NCBI GenBank assembly: GCA_949316235.1
Contig: OX438750.1
Location: 1,254,501 to 1,318,500 of the forward strand
Direction of reading: 5' to 3'
Source: Oegoconia quadripuncta
Lineage: Eukaryota; Arthropoda; Insecta; Lepidoptera; Autostichidae
Length of the DNA stretch: 64,000 bases
Under the pieces are notes generated by a model. That model saw only the letters and a list, made by a program, of their open reading frames with translations, was not told the DNA's origin and did not search any database. Position numbers and translations under genes: made by a program. The first letter of the stretch is position 1. Each line of letters starts with the position of its first letter. Shown one piece after another: positions 1 through 14,200 of the stretch.

Positions 1-430
1 TATACAAAAGGCGAGCTTATCCCTAAAAGAGATATCTTCCAGCAAACCCAACATAGGAAATAACAATAGTGAAGGGGAAACATAGAGTGCACACAAGTAA
101 AATGAAAATAAGAAAATAAATATTAAGTACATAATAATAAGTACATAAATAAGCCTACGAATATGTAAATGAATATATACACGAACATATAAATGATATA
201 TAAATGAATATATTAATACATATATTAATAAATATATAAATAAACAATGGTTATTGACAGGACCCAAGATAATGCTCTTTCACACGGAATTTAAAAATGG
301 GCAATGACTGGCTGTCGCGTATGTTAGTGGGAAGTGAGTTCCACAGCCTGACTGCATGGACAGTGAACGAGAAACTATAAAAATCAGTGGTATGAGGATG
401 GAAGCGTAGTAGAGTGGAGTTATATTGTGG
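1..430 (-). mobile_element. Truncated LINE 3' end
   Basis: On the minus strand, about 250-420 translates into a typical C-terminal LINE tail with RLWNSLPTNIRDSQS followed by a K/R-rich FKFRVKEHYL segment. The first 110 bases recur almost exactly at 41758-41870, and shorter relatives lie near 40900 and 57340, all carrying the CTTATC...AGAGAT...CTTCCAGC stretch. This is a 5'-truncated copy of a common non-LTR retrotransposon; the clade could not be assigned. Confidence 0.65.
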
Positions 431-972
431 TGTGTGGCATGGAACTTTAGTTCTTCGATTGACGCCTGGTTACTGCCGCCGGCCGCGTTTTGGGCAATGA
501 TGTTTTCTTCTTTTGTTGGCAATCAATGCGCCAACTAGCGAAGAAACGCAGAACTATTAGACGATTAACCTGCGAACATCGTATTCAGAGCCATCTATTA
601 AACATTCGTGTTATTATTTCTGTGGATTGAAGTTGTATGACCTGCTGAACGAGCAAATGAATTGACAATATTGGTTCGTTCACATTCATACCGACAGGGC
701 TTCGCTAAAATCACTTTTATTCTGCGTTTCGAACTGTGAACACGTAAATTAATTTTCTTGAGTCTACCTACGTTTGATTAAAGTTTGATTCCGTTCATAA
801 ATCTGAGTATAATTTTTAACACTTTTGATTGTGATTTTCCCATATTTGAAGGCCAGCTTTACGTTTACATATTGTCCATAGCGACCTATTATTGCGAACT
901 ACTCGTCATGGTGACAGACTCTATTTACCTTCAGCCAGAATAGATATTTTTAGGAATAATGCTTTCTGCATG

Positions 973-1832
973 GCAATTAGAATTTTTTAATAATTTACCT
1001 CCAGATTTAAAAAAGTGTCATCCCAAGCAGTTCAAAAGAAAAATATCAAATTGGCTACTAGAGAAGAGTTTCTACTCAATCAAAGAATTTCTAGATACCA
1101 AACACAAAGATTAATAAGTGACATTACTTACTTTTATATATATAGAGGTACCTATGAATGTGATAATTTTGTGATATGTAGTAAATCTTCTTCACTATTT
1201 GACTCCTAGTCAAAGAAATGTATCAATATAATGTCTTCTAAATATATAAATTCAAAAATATAAATTTTAGGTTATAAAGAATATCTGTATTGTATTGTAT
1301 AAATGTATGAATCTGTAATTTTGAATATCAAATTTGACAACTGAATAATGCTTTAATTAGAAAATAAGTTAACTAATAAATTCAATGTCGATCTCTTCCA
1401 CACAAGCGTTCCCACAGCGAGACGTATCCTTAGCAATAGTTTCTTTTAATCGTCTATTGTTTTTTTTTTTAATTTTATTTTTAATGTTCTATGTATCTAA
1501 GTAACATATTTTATAAATGTTTACATGTATGTATGGATATCGCATATGTAAGCTACGTAGTGTATGTGTAGCGTTCGATCCTGCTGAGCGCTTTATTAGA
1601 CCAATATTATATTGTCTACAATATTTCTATATGTGAGAACCTGTTATTAGCCGTCAGGTATAATTCCCCATTGTTATTTGTGATTTAACATGGCTGTTGG
1701 TTTTCCTTAACATAAATAAATAAATAAATAAATAAAATGTTTGCATGCCGCATCACTGGTAGAACATAAGATCCTCAAACTAATTTGTGACCTGATAAAC
1801 TATGTTCTTGCAAATAAACTATTCTATTCATA
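973..1832 (+). mobile_element. LINE 3' tail with a nested insertion
   Basis: Positions 973-1117 encode a LINE-like C-terminal tail (NNLPPDLKKC, then a WLLEKSFYSIKEFLD-type ending). The following 3' UTR recurs at 44465-44795. The two copies agree up to about 1355 and again from about 1735, so roughly 380 bases (1355-1735, with its own TAAA-rich end) were inserted into this copy. It ends at the same CTATTC as the copy next to the last exon of the kinase gene. Confidence 0.6.
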
Positions 1833-2130
1833 AAATATTATTGGAAATACACTTTATTTATTTATGGGATTTATTTTAATTAGCATAGGAACTACATGAC
1901 TCACTCGCGACTTGGAGGCAGACCACTAAATCTGGCATGAGTCGCCATATACGGAACGGAGATGTAAATCAAACGAGAGCTCACGTTGAACAACCCAATT
2001 TATTAAAATAATTATCAATATATTGGCACAGAATTAGGCTGGTTACATAGTTGCTTAATTAGGGCTTAGGGCGTCCACACGCCACATATCATGTATGTAA
2101 CGATGCTTGAAGTTTGATATTTGGTGACAG
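1833..2130. other. Unassigned intronic stretch before first visible exon
   Basis: AT-rich sequence with no recognisable coding or repeat family. It ends in the acceptor TGACAG of the first visible host exon. An earlier exon must lie left of the window. Confidence 0.4.
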
Positions 2131-2237
2131 GTGACGGAGGCGATTGAGTGGGTGTCGAAGCAGGAGCACCGGAGTTACCCCTGCGATGTGCGGGGTGTGG
2201 ACTGCCTCGCCGAATGGGCAGCCAGGTTCATGATCAG
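2131..2237 (+). CDS. PRKDC: PRKDC exon 1 of window (FAT region)
   Basis: Acceptor TGACAG, donor GTCAGT. It encodes 35 codons beginning [12 protein letters not shown] and ending AARFMI plus two bases of an Arg codon completed by exon 2. The helical, Trp-containing sequence is consistent with FAT repeats. Phase 0 at the start is inferred from the open frame. Confidence 0.8.
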
Positions 2238-5200
2238 GTCAGTCTCTCTTCAATTTAAGAGCTATGCTCTTGTCGGTGGAGTAATGACCACGTCTCTCTA
2301 CTTTCCGCCCTCGTTTTAACCTCTTGGTACGACACGACATTCACCTTTTCTTTCACTTGGTCAAAATAATTACGCCGAGGTCTTCCCCTTCCTCTTTTTC
2401 CTTCAATCTTTCCCTCAATTATGTTCTTCAAAAAAATATCGTGTCGTATCAAGTGACCTATCATCTTTCCTCTTCGGTTCTCAACTGTGGCTTCTCATCA
2501 TCATCATCGTCAACAGACATCTCTTCTCCTTTACTGTCATTAACACCTTTTGTTCTTTTCTTTGTCCAGCTTATTCCCTCCATTCGTCTCCAGCACCACA
2601 TCTCGAATGCCTCTAACCTTTCCCTATCCCTTTGTGTTAATGTCCATGTCTCACAGCCGTATAAAGCTATACTCAATACTTTTTTTTTTTTTTTTTTTAT
2701 GCATAACGGGTTGGTACTTGACCTCAATCACACACGCTTTCTAGCTTTTTTGCTTATTTTAGCTTTAAATAGATATTTTTTGTTATTAAAAGCCCCTTTT
2801 GCCATCGCTATCAGGTCAGTAGTCAAAGTTAAAATTCTTTCTTATGTAGATAGATTATAGTCCAGTGAGGATACACTTTTAACTTCCCATGATTTTAAAG
2901 ACCGTTATTTTTTGCACATGGATCAGTGATAAAAATAAAAAAAAACTAACAAATCGGTAGCTTGCTTTAGATATAATATTTAGTAATAAAACGTTGAATA
3001 TATTTTATGATTAAAGTTACCACTGCGTTGTAGAAGATGCTAAGATCTAAAACAATTTTTTTTATCTTTATTTATTTATAGAGGGTTTTATCTATAACAG
3101 CATATGCCACCCTCATAGGTAATCTAGGCTTAGGACACCTTATCTTCTACTTATACCTAGCTTAACAATTTTATATAAAGTTCTGGCTTCCCTTGAATTG
3201 GGGAGAGACAAGATGCTATTGCACCAACCGACATTGCCAACATGTCTGTTTCTAATTTGAAACCTTTCGGCTTCGGTTCGGACACACTCCACCATAACAT
3301 GGTGTACATCCTCTACGATTCCACACTCTTCACAGTCTGGGGATGGTACTTTTCTCATAAGATATCCAAAACTATTCAATTGAATGTGTCCGGATCGAAG
3401 CCTTAAGGCTGTAACTACCATGGTCCTGCACATGTCGACATCATCGAACCATGGTTTGGAAAATAGATAGGGCTGAATGGTTTTATTCCTTCCTATTTCC
3501 TAAAACATTAACCAATGGCTACTTTATATTTTCTAAAAATAATTTATCGAGTCGTGATATATCAATCAATCAATCAATCAATCAAATATTTTATTTCTGA
3601 TAATTTCATATTAGGTTAGTAAGTCTTAGTTTATGTTAGTATAAAATTTTAAGTTTTCATAAATATCAAGAAGTTATTGATCCATTTTTTTTTGAAAATC
3701 ATTACAGTAATTCTAAGCATCTGTGACCCTTTCGGTGTTGCGGGTGTCCATGGGCGGCGGTGATTGCTTTCCATCAGGTGACCCGCATGCTCGTTTGCCG
3801 CCCTCTCATCTAAAAAAAAAATGAAAATGAAAAAATGTTTATTTGAAAAAATGTTTATTTCAGTACCTTAATAAAACAATCAATGATGTATCGGGGGTCT
3901 CCTTTTAAGTGTAAAATACCTGTGTTAGGAGGCTCCGCTCTTCCATAACTAAACGTTAAATAAATGTCCAATCAAGGTTAAGGTGAAATAGGTTAATATT
4001 ATGCTACCTATAAAATAAGAATGAAATAAAAATGTAATAAAAACTAATTTGCTATGTATGCGTGTGTGCGAGTATGTGTTTGTGTATGAGTGCGTGTGTG
4101 TGTGTAAAAAAAAGTATATTCTCCGACCGACGCCATAAAATTCACTGTGCTAATTTTAATGTAACAAACTGTTCTATTACTAAATACCTATACATTATCA
4201 AAGGCAAGCTACCGATTTGTCAGAAAACATTTTTATTCTATCACCGACAGGTACTCTATCCATGTGCAAAAAATCACGGCCTTTAAGATTATAGGAAATG
4301 AAAAATGTATCCTTACTGGACTAAAACGTTTCTGTAGACCACGGACATAGCTTTACTTTTTTTTTATGCACCTGGGGTTCGTACTTGACCTCAATCACAA
4401 CTATAAAAGTTCAGAAGTGTAGACTGGGGAATAAAACCAAATAATCTTTAGCCAATTATAATATATTGATTTTCTCACATTTATTACACTTTCACTGCAC
4501 TTGTCAAAATAGCACTCACGATTGACTCGTGTTTCAAAATGGCTGACGTTTATATATTCTCGTTCAAGGTGATCGAGTGAATGAAATCGATATATTAAAC
4601 TATGATTTGGAAAAACATTATACTTTAAATACTAATTAATATAAAACTAGCTCAAAACCTTATACACCTGATGTTAAGTGAAGATGAGGTTGAAGCTTTA
4701 CTTGATACTTAGTTAACTTGCTTACAGGTCAGCGCATCTAACCTCTGTGTCAGACGATGACGTCGGCTTGCTGTCCCGCTCACACGAACTGGTCTGGTGC
4801 GAGAGTGCGAGCGAGAGGGAACTGTCGGCGCTTGTACTGGATTGTGTGAAGAGGAATGCTGGGTAAGAGTTTTTTTTTTTTTTTTTTTTAATTTCTCAGT
4901 ACACAAAACAGATTACAATCGTACATGAGAAGAACTTAAAGTTAACTTAGATTCGAACTAGATTGGAATCCCAAGCATGTATACACAACATGGTTAAACA
5001 AGAACAAGCTTAATTATTGTATTGTTTTTTTTTTTTGTTAAGAATATCGACAGAATAATACACTTTTAGCTTTGACGGATCATGTAGCCAAGCATCAAAG
5101 TAAAATTGGGATAGAGCTCAATTGAGGACATCTTTTACTAGCCTTTTAAATGGTATGGTTCTAAAGTCTTATTAATTGGTAAAAAGCCGACCGATTGGTG

Positions 5201-8200
5201 TAGTGGATAGTGACCCTGTCAGCGAAACCAACGGTTGCGGTTTCGAATCCCGCGACGGGTAAATGTTTGTGTGATGAATATGAACATTTATTCCTGAGTC
5301 ATGGATGTTTATATAAATATTTATGTATGCTTATCCGTTATCTAGTATCCATAGTACAAGCTTTGCTTAATTTGGGACTAGATGATTGGTGTAAGTGTCC
5401 GAAATATAAAAAAAAAAATTGTTATAATCAGATATTTATATGTAGACATAATATAACCATGTACTATTTGTAACTTTCTCATAAATAATTTTGTTGTACA
5501 AAGCTACCTGTTGTGTGCAAGTGTGCCATGATATATATCATCACTAATTAGTGTAAACTGTTTTGGCTTATGTGTTGTATTTTTGTTACAAACATATTGA
5601 TTTGTATTAGCTGTGTGTTTCCCAGAAGTAAATAAAATAAAAATAAAGTCGAATATGTCTATAGGGGACTCACCAGTTTTTTTTTTTTTATATTAGAGGG
5701 CGTCAAACGAGCATGCGGGTCACCTTTGAGATGAGGACGACTCATTATAAAATCTGCACATCCTAACTTAAATTGTTTGACTTCATCATGTGCCTGTCAT
5801 TGTCACACGTTTAAGCATTTGCAAATCAAATCAAAATATTTTATTTCATAGGATAATAATTATCACTTGAAAACGTCACTATTAATATTACATTTAAATT
5901 TACGGCTCATTCACAAAGCTGCAAATTTACAAACCTATCGATGTCCATCTCTTTCACACTTACAGGCGTGTGCAATAGTGACAGATCTATCAATGGCTGT
6001 CGACTTAAAATTTTCAGTGGGTGAGAAACAGGCCCCTGGATTGACTATCTGTAATCTGAATATATTTTTAAATACAAAATAAACAACATTGGGTTTACGT
6101 TTCGGAGGTCGCGTGTTCGAACCCCAGCGTGGTACATATTTAGTACTCGGTTTGGTTGGTGGTAGGGCATATTAAATGTCCGCCTGGCTAGCTACCACCA
6201 TCTTATCTAAATCTGCCGCCAAACAGCAATGTTAACAGCATTGTTGTGTTCCGGTTGTCAGAGATAGGATAGCCAGTCCCCCAAATAAGATGGGGTTTCC
6301 GGGTCAGTACGCTACCGCCTTCGGCCCCATCTTCACTTAATATCAGGTGTGATTGAGGTCAAGTGCTAACCAGTTGTGGATAAAAAAAATATTCTTCTGA
6401 CCTGCACCTAACTATAAATAATACAGTTAGGTATTAGGTTAGGTTACGTGTTAGGTATGCTAGTTATATTATTCCTTTCACCCTAACGCCCTCTGTGGTC
6501 GTTTTATTTGGAACAAAAGACCCACGTGACTATTGTCAAAAGTAGAATAGCTGAAGACCTACTGTTGAACTGATACAAGCAAAGCATCGTATTTAAGCGA
6601 TGTTCAGTGAAAACCTTGGTTATTTTTGTACATAATACCTTAAACCAGCATATATACCAACCGATTGGTGTAGTGGATAGTGACCCTGTCAGCGAAACCA
6701 ATGGTTGCTGGTTCGAATCCCGCGACGGGTAAATGTTTGTGTGATGAATATGAACATTTATTCCTGACTCATGGATTTTTATATAAATATTTATATGATA
6801 ATAATAAATAAATATCTTTGCACATACACACAGCGCCATCTAGTTCCGCACTAAGCAACTAGGCTTGTATTATAGATACCAGATGGTTGATAAACTACAC
6901 AAATACTTTTTTTTTGGAAACAAATACACATATAAATGAAAAACATCCATAACTCGGGAACACGTCTGTATTCATCATACAAACATATGCCCCTAGCGGG
7001 ATTCGAACCCGCGATCTTTTGGTATAGGAGCAGAATTTCTAACCACTACACCAACAGGTGGTCGTCGCCGTCGTCGTCATTTATGTATGTTTATCCGTTA
7101 TCTAGTATCCATAGTACAAGCTTTGCTTAGTTTGAGACTAAATGATTGGTGTAAGTGTCCGAAATATTTATTTATTTTATATACTGTGGAGTGAGCAACG
7201 CTAATAGTTTCCAAATTCCTGAAATTAATTAGGTTTCTTCGCTGAGTCGAGACTTTTTATATTTTTGATAACAATTTTATAGCTCTTTTATGGCCTTTCA
7301 ACCTTGTAATCATTTGTATCAAAAATGATTTTAACATCTTTTAGGTGACATCATAACAAGTACCTACCTATCTCATTAATAGTGAGTATACATCATTAGC
7401 TTCAGGGTATTTAATTTTGGCACATATAGAGGTTTTCGTAACACATAAATAGCTTTAATTACTGTTATTTCCGAGAATTTCGAATTATTTATAAAAAAAA
7501 TAATAATAATAATTAAAAAAAAATGTTTATTTTCAGACTATTTGGTCCATAAATGTTAGTGGCAATACAATTTTATTATGATTAAAAATGTTAGTAATAA
7601 CTGTTAATACATAAATTAGAACTTAAACATAACAAAAAGAAAAGATGTGCGATAAACAGTCCGGACTCCCCATCCGTCCGCATGCTCACCTGACCTTCAG
7701 AACATGAAGTTCAGTGAACCTGCCAACCAAAGCGGAATCCAGCCTGTCACCCACTACCTTCAGCACTGTGTTCGAGCTCCCCCGTAACCTTTGCACCAGG
7801 GATGCTGCTTTTTTACGCATGATGGCGTAAAAGTCATCCACGCTGGCGTCAGCAAACATTCCCGAGGCACTACTCCACCGGGGGAGCCGGAACAGAGCCC
7901 TGAATACATTATTATATTGGACGCGCAGAGCATTGTAGGCTTTTTGTGTAAAGTTGGCCCACAGGCTGCTGGTGTAAAATGTCTGACAGTATGCTTTAAA
8001 AAGCGTAATTTTGACTTCAGCTGTACACCTAGCAAACCTGTGTGCCAACATATTACCACGAACTGACAATGCTCTGCGCTCCCTTTCAATGTCCATATTA
8101 TCACTTAAATTCTCAGTGACTATATGTCCGAGGTATTTAAATTGCGTAACACGGCTCAGAGGTACCCCACTCAAAAGTAGCGGTGGTATGGTGACTGGGT

Positions 8201-11200
8201 TTTTATTAGGGGCCTTAAAAAGCATAAGCTCACTTTTACTTACATTGTACCTTAAGCCGTGTCTCGCAGCGTAAGCCTCGCAGACACTCAATAATTTTCT
8301 GAGACCTCCGATCGAGGGACTCAGCAGCACCATGTCATCTGCATAACTCAGATTGTTAACACAAACATCATCAGCAAAGCACCCGACATGGGTGTTGCTG
8401 AGCTCCTCGATCAGGCCATTAACATAAATATTAAAAAGCCGTGGTGATGTCAGACCTCCCTGTCTGACCCCACATTCCAATGTATATTCAATTCAATTTA
8501 TTGCATTTATGTTGTACATAGTATGATCTTAAAATATTTTTAGGTATCAAACATAAACCCTGCTAGGGCACAACAATTAAATTTATAATGCATGCACATA
8601 AACATACGGATTACTTAATTTATTAAAAGTACAAAACAATATAACACTTAAATGTCTTCAATAATTATATCTATCTTTACATTCATATTTATACATTTAT
8701 ATATATATAGTATATTATATTATATATTATTTATTTATTATTTATTCATTTATATTTCTTTATCGTCTAGGAACTCTTGCAGCGAGTAGTAGCATTTATT
8801 TATTAGGTATTTTTTGAGCAACGATTTAAATTTGTAGGGGTTTTCTTCGTTTTTAACGTGTGGAGGGATTTTATATACCTCAGATTGAGCATTACCCCAT
8901 TTCACTGAATTTGTCTGATTGCTATACCAGTAAGAGAATGTAGATATGACCTCAGGGGACACACCAGCCTTCCTGAGCTTTGTCCAGAGCTCCCTATATG
9001 ATACAATATCAAAAGCCTTGGACAAATCCAGGAAGCATGCATATACATACATATAAAAACGTCCACTTTTTTTTATAATCGTGAATTCTGGAAAATAACT
9101 GCCATCCCAACAAGTGTTATGAATGTGGAATTGTTGAGGATGTATACCACATTCTTATGGAGTGTCTTCGGAATGAGGCGGAACGGTCACAGTACTGTTA
9201 CTTGGGGCATTCCAGATTAGACATAGGAACATGTAATAGTGCGCTGGCTTCCCCCACATCGGCGGAAGCCAGGGCACTATTCAAATGGTTGTTATGGGGA
9301 TCAAGCGTAGATAGTATATATATACATCTACGTTTTATTAGATAGGTACCACGTTTTGCTGTGTGGAAGAGGGGAGGTCCTATGAGGATTTTCCCGTAGG
9401 AAAAGACCCTCTAAAATATAAGAAAAAAAAACTCCCTGCAAAGCTATTTATGTATTATTTATAATTAGCTTTTAGACTTTTCGAGTACAGGTGAGAGCGA
9501 TTTTTTTTTATTTATTCTTTATTTAAAATGAAATTTTATCAAATGCGGTGCCACTGGACTGAATAAACCCTCTTAAATTTTGCATACCAGTTCCTGGTAA
9601 AATGTATGAAAGTTTAAATGAGATCTCTATACCACTTCTTCAATTGAATATTGTCGGTGGAGTAATGACCACGCCTCTCTACTTTCCGCCCTCGTTTTAA
9701 CCTCTTGGTACGACACGACATTCACCTTTTCTTTCACTTGGTCAAAGTAATTACGCCTAGGTCTTCCCCTTCCTCACTTTCCTTCAATCTTCCCCTCAAA
9801 TTATGTTCTTCAAAAAAATACCGTGTCGTATCAAGTATTTATATTATTCTATATCACATTTAGTGCAAAATAAATATATTTGTGTTTATCAATGACGACC
9901 TGTTTGGTGTAGTGGTTAGAGACTCTGCTGCTATACCAAGGGGTCGCGGGTTCGAATCCCGCTAGGGGCATATGTTTGTGTGATGAATACGGACATGTGT
10001 TCCCGAGTTATGGATGTTTTTCATTTATATATGTATTTATTTACAAAAAAAGAATGTATTTGTGTAGTTTATAAACCATCTGGTATCCATAACACAAGCC
10101 TAGATGCTTACTGTGGACCTAGATGGCGCTGTGTGTTTGTGCAAAGACATTTATTATTATTATTATTTATTATTATATTATTTATCAATTATTATTATTT
10201 GCAAATAACTAATTGCAGGGACCTATACGAAAGCGAGATGTTGTCGTGGCTTCGCCAGAAAGGGCTGGCTCTCAGGGCGATGGGGCTGGAGCGAAGTGAT
10301 AGCGATATTTTGAAGAGAGCTCTCACTAATGCTGGTGAGTCAAATATTAATAAATATTGGGCATATATTCATATACCTATGAAATTCGCGTTTTGTATGA
10401 AGAATTTCATTAAGACTGTTTTCTCCATACAAACATTTTTGTTTTTTTTTTGGGAACGACAAATCGAATATTAGCTAAAGGACAACAGCACAGATCCTTA
10501 CATCTTTGGGCCAGTTTGTTGTCACTTCAATTAATAAATATAGTCTTGAACTCTTAGTACCAGACGTGCTAAAAACCTAACACATATATTTTTAAAGGAC
10601 TTTAGAAAAGAACAAAAGAGGTTTGAAATATGGTTCGGGGAACTTTGAAATTATATACTGGCAACATTAACCACATGCATTCTCACGCATGGAAACTAAA
10701 TGCTAGGCCAAAGAAATATTGTTTTTTCTTTTCAGAGTCGTCCGTCGCTCGCTCGCTGTTGCTGTTATCCCGTTATCCCCATGGACTTATTATTTAAATA
10801 AGTCCATGGTTATCCCTACTTAAATTATAACCTCACAGTCAAAAATGTCAGTTGTCACTTGTCTATTTTTTTTTTTTTTGAAAGAATTTAGTTTTTGTAT
10901 AGTTTGTGAGCCAAAATGTTTTCTGAGAGCGATATTTTCAAATATTTCTTATAACTATACTAAGGTTCCAAAAATTCTTTTGAATAGCTAAGTTGATAGT
11001 CTTTAGTACCGGCTTTTTTTAGGTGTACCTTTTATTAGGTGACACAACACTGGCCCAAAAATGCTGATGTCTTTTGTGTGTATTATCGGATAACATTAAG
11101 TTAAGTATAGGCAGTGTTAATTTTCAAAAGTAACCGCTTTTTTTTACCGTATTGTCCCTGGGCTAGTGTTCGTATGGCTATGTTTGTGTTCACAGAGACC

Positions 11201-14200
11201 CATACGGCAGCTTACATGGAACACGCCACACCTGACTTGGCCATCGGAATGTACAAACTCATCCTGCAACTGAACAACGATTTGAATTGTAAGTGTTGTC
11301 TAATTTTATATATATTTACCCGATAGCTCCAAAAAGGAGGGTAATGGTTTTCGAGTGTATATATGCCTATATTTTTTTTTTTTTTGAGAGGGCGGCAACC
11401 GAGCATGCGGGTCACCTGATGGAAAGCAATCACCGCCGCCCATGGACACCCGCAACACCAAAAGGGTCACAGATGCGTTGCCGGCCTTTGAGGAAGGTGT
11501 AGGCTCGTTTCTTGAAGGTTCCAATGTCGTATTCGTTCGGGAATACCGCTGCCGGAAGTCCGTTCCACAGGCTGGTCGTACATGGTAGGAAGTTTCTTGA
11601 GAAATGTATGTAAATTTCCATGTTACCCCCCTGTAGTTTAAACGGCTCGACCGATTTTGAAGTGCAAGGTGTCTCTAGAGTGTCATAGGATACATTCTAT
11701 GGTAACAAAATCCAACATGGCGCCCGCGAAATACTAAATATGCTGTCGGATGGTTTGGTTTAGTCACCTGCAGAGAAATATGACCGCCTATACATACAGT
11801 CGTATTTTATTGATAATATTATTAGCATCGTCTTACTTACATCCGTCGATGCCAACCGGTGCTTCTATATAAGGCGAGCTGAACCGCGGCCGCTGGACAT
11901 TTCGTTGCTGGCGGTCGTCGCGTGCAAGTGAGCCATTTCGTTTTTCTTTATCATGCGTATAATGTTCGTTTAAACTACATATCGATAATGTGACAATAAA
12001 TGTGAAAGATACCCATAAAAAATAAAAAATAAAGATATTGAATAAAAAAAAAAAAAAGAATACATATTAAAAAACCTTAAAAAAGACAACTATTGGTAAC
12101 AATAAACAATATTAAATAATAACACATCCATATTTATGTATATATTATCTGTGTGTATATACAAAACTAAACAAGATTAAATACTAATATCAAAGTTCCT
12201 CCCCATGTATAAATCACCTCGCAATATTACAAAAATATAAAGTAAGCTCCATGTCAGTTCTAGCAGATAGTAGTTCCGTGTATCTAAATAGTGTTACTTT
12301 TGTGTTCTACGCCCGGTCATGCATGACTGGCGCTAACGCCAGCGAGATGTGAGCGCGCGCTCTGTGGTCTGTTCATACTTACCAGAGCTCTATATATGTT
12401 GGTTAATAGTGCTTAATGAGTTTTGTTTTCTTACCCACGATTTTCTATTCCTAACTAAATTGTTTATTATAATACGCTCGCAATAGTAACTAACAAATAT
12501 TTTATGTAAATTTTCTCATGTAAGTGAATTGTAATTATTCTTTTGAGAAATAAATTTCTTTACTCACATGTTCTTAATTAAGAGTGAATAATTTATTTTT
12601 AGTTTGGGTGATTTGTTCCTCCCTTAATTCATGAAATTTCAATGTTGCGGATATGAAAATACATGTTTAGTTTAGAAGCCCTTGTCTTTTTTTTTAGAAA
12701 GAAGAAAGAAATCATTTATTTCGGACTTTGAGGTCCATACATTATAAAATAAAATACATACACATAAATATAAATATACAAAAGTGTTAGTAACAAACAA
12801 CTTAATAACTATGTCAGTAAATTTTTTTTCAGTAAAATTTAAAATGCTCATTGGCTGCCACATGCATCGACATCCAGTGAGCGAGAACAGGGCTGTCTAA
12901 TCTCTCGGCTATCACCCTCAGGAGACTGTTGTTACCGCCCCTCACCCGCTCCCTCAGCGAGGCCACGCGCTTCCGCAGCACGGCATGAGAGCCGTCCGTG
13001 TTCCAGGCGGCGAACATTCCCGAGGCGCTGCAGCGCGAAGGCAGTCCCAACAATCCCCTGAGGGTGTTATTATACTGAACGCGCAGGGTTTTAAGTTTAT
13101 ACCACTTCTGAAGCTAATAATGTAATATTCCTATGTGAATAGGAGGTCTGCTTAGTACTCTGTTTGGTTGGTGGGAGAGCAATTTAAATACCCGCATGGA
13201 GCTACCGCCATCTTATCTAAATCTGCCGCCAAAGCATACAGCACAGTGATCGCTACAACCGATAAGAAGGCCTTTGTACACCTGTTAATAATTTTTCACT
13301 GTGTATATTTTTAAGTTGTGTACAATAAAGAATTTTTCTTCTTCATTGCTGTGTTCCGGTTGTCACAGATAAGATAGCCAGTCCCACAAATAAGTGGGGT
13401 TTCCGGGTCAGTAGCTTCCACCTTCGGCCTCATCTTCACTTAACATCACGTATAATTGAGGTCAAGTGCTAACCCGTTAATAAATAAATAAATAAATATT
13501 TCGGACACTTACACCAATCATCTAGTCCCAAACTGAGCAAAGCTTGTGCTATGGATACTAGATAACGGATAAACATACATAAATATTTATATAAACATCC
13601 ATGACTCGGGAATAAATGTCGTATTCATCACACAAACATTTACCTCTCGCGGGATTCGAACCCGCAACCGTTGGTTTCGCTGACAGGGTCACTATCCACT
13701 ACACCAACCGGTCGTCGTTGTGCATAAATAAACATCTTACAATTTTTTTAAACATTTTTCAGCTTTAACGAAGGAGAAATTGCATCACATAGTGGAGCAA
13801 GTGTACGCACAGAGTCTCTCGCATCCTGACAAGAGGATGACAGAAGGTTATAAGCGGTCTCTGGGCTCTGTTTTAGAGTTGGCCGTCACTGGATATGATG
13901 ACATGTGGGATGACGGTAAATATACATAGCTATCGCTAATATAAAAATAAATAATAATAAATGTATTTGCACATACACACAGCGCCATCTTGTTCGACAC
14001 TAAACAACTAGGCTTTTATTAGGTCCTTACCTATGAAATTGGCGTTTTGTATGAAGAATTTCATTAAGACTGCTTTCTCCATACAAACATTTTTGATTTT
14101 TTTTTTTGTGAACGGCAAATCCAAATTTAGCTAAACTTTGTGTGTATTATCGGATAACATTAAGTTAAGTATAGGCAGCGTTAATTTTTAAAAGTAACCA

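Larger units (their letters stand above)
7516..9060 (-). mobile_element. 5'-truncated LINE with reverse transcriptase
   Basis: Minus strand. The RT fragment starts with [13 protein letters not shown] (motif A, near 9030) and continues, after a nested insertion, with [19 protein letters not shown] and [14 protein letters not shown] (catalytic YADD, near 8345). The frame ends at 7686, followed by a 3' UTR with a T-rich end near 7516. The conserved Asp of motif A and both Asp of YADD are present. The endonuclease and N-terminal part are missing. A relative of the tail is at 12688-13090. Non-LTR type is clear; the clade is uncertain. Confidence 0.8.

Noticed and set aside
7760..8274. Several frames overlapping the reverse transcriptase
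   Set aside because: Shadow frames of the RT-coding strand.
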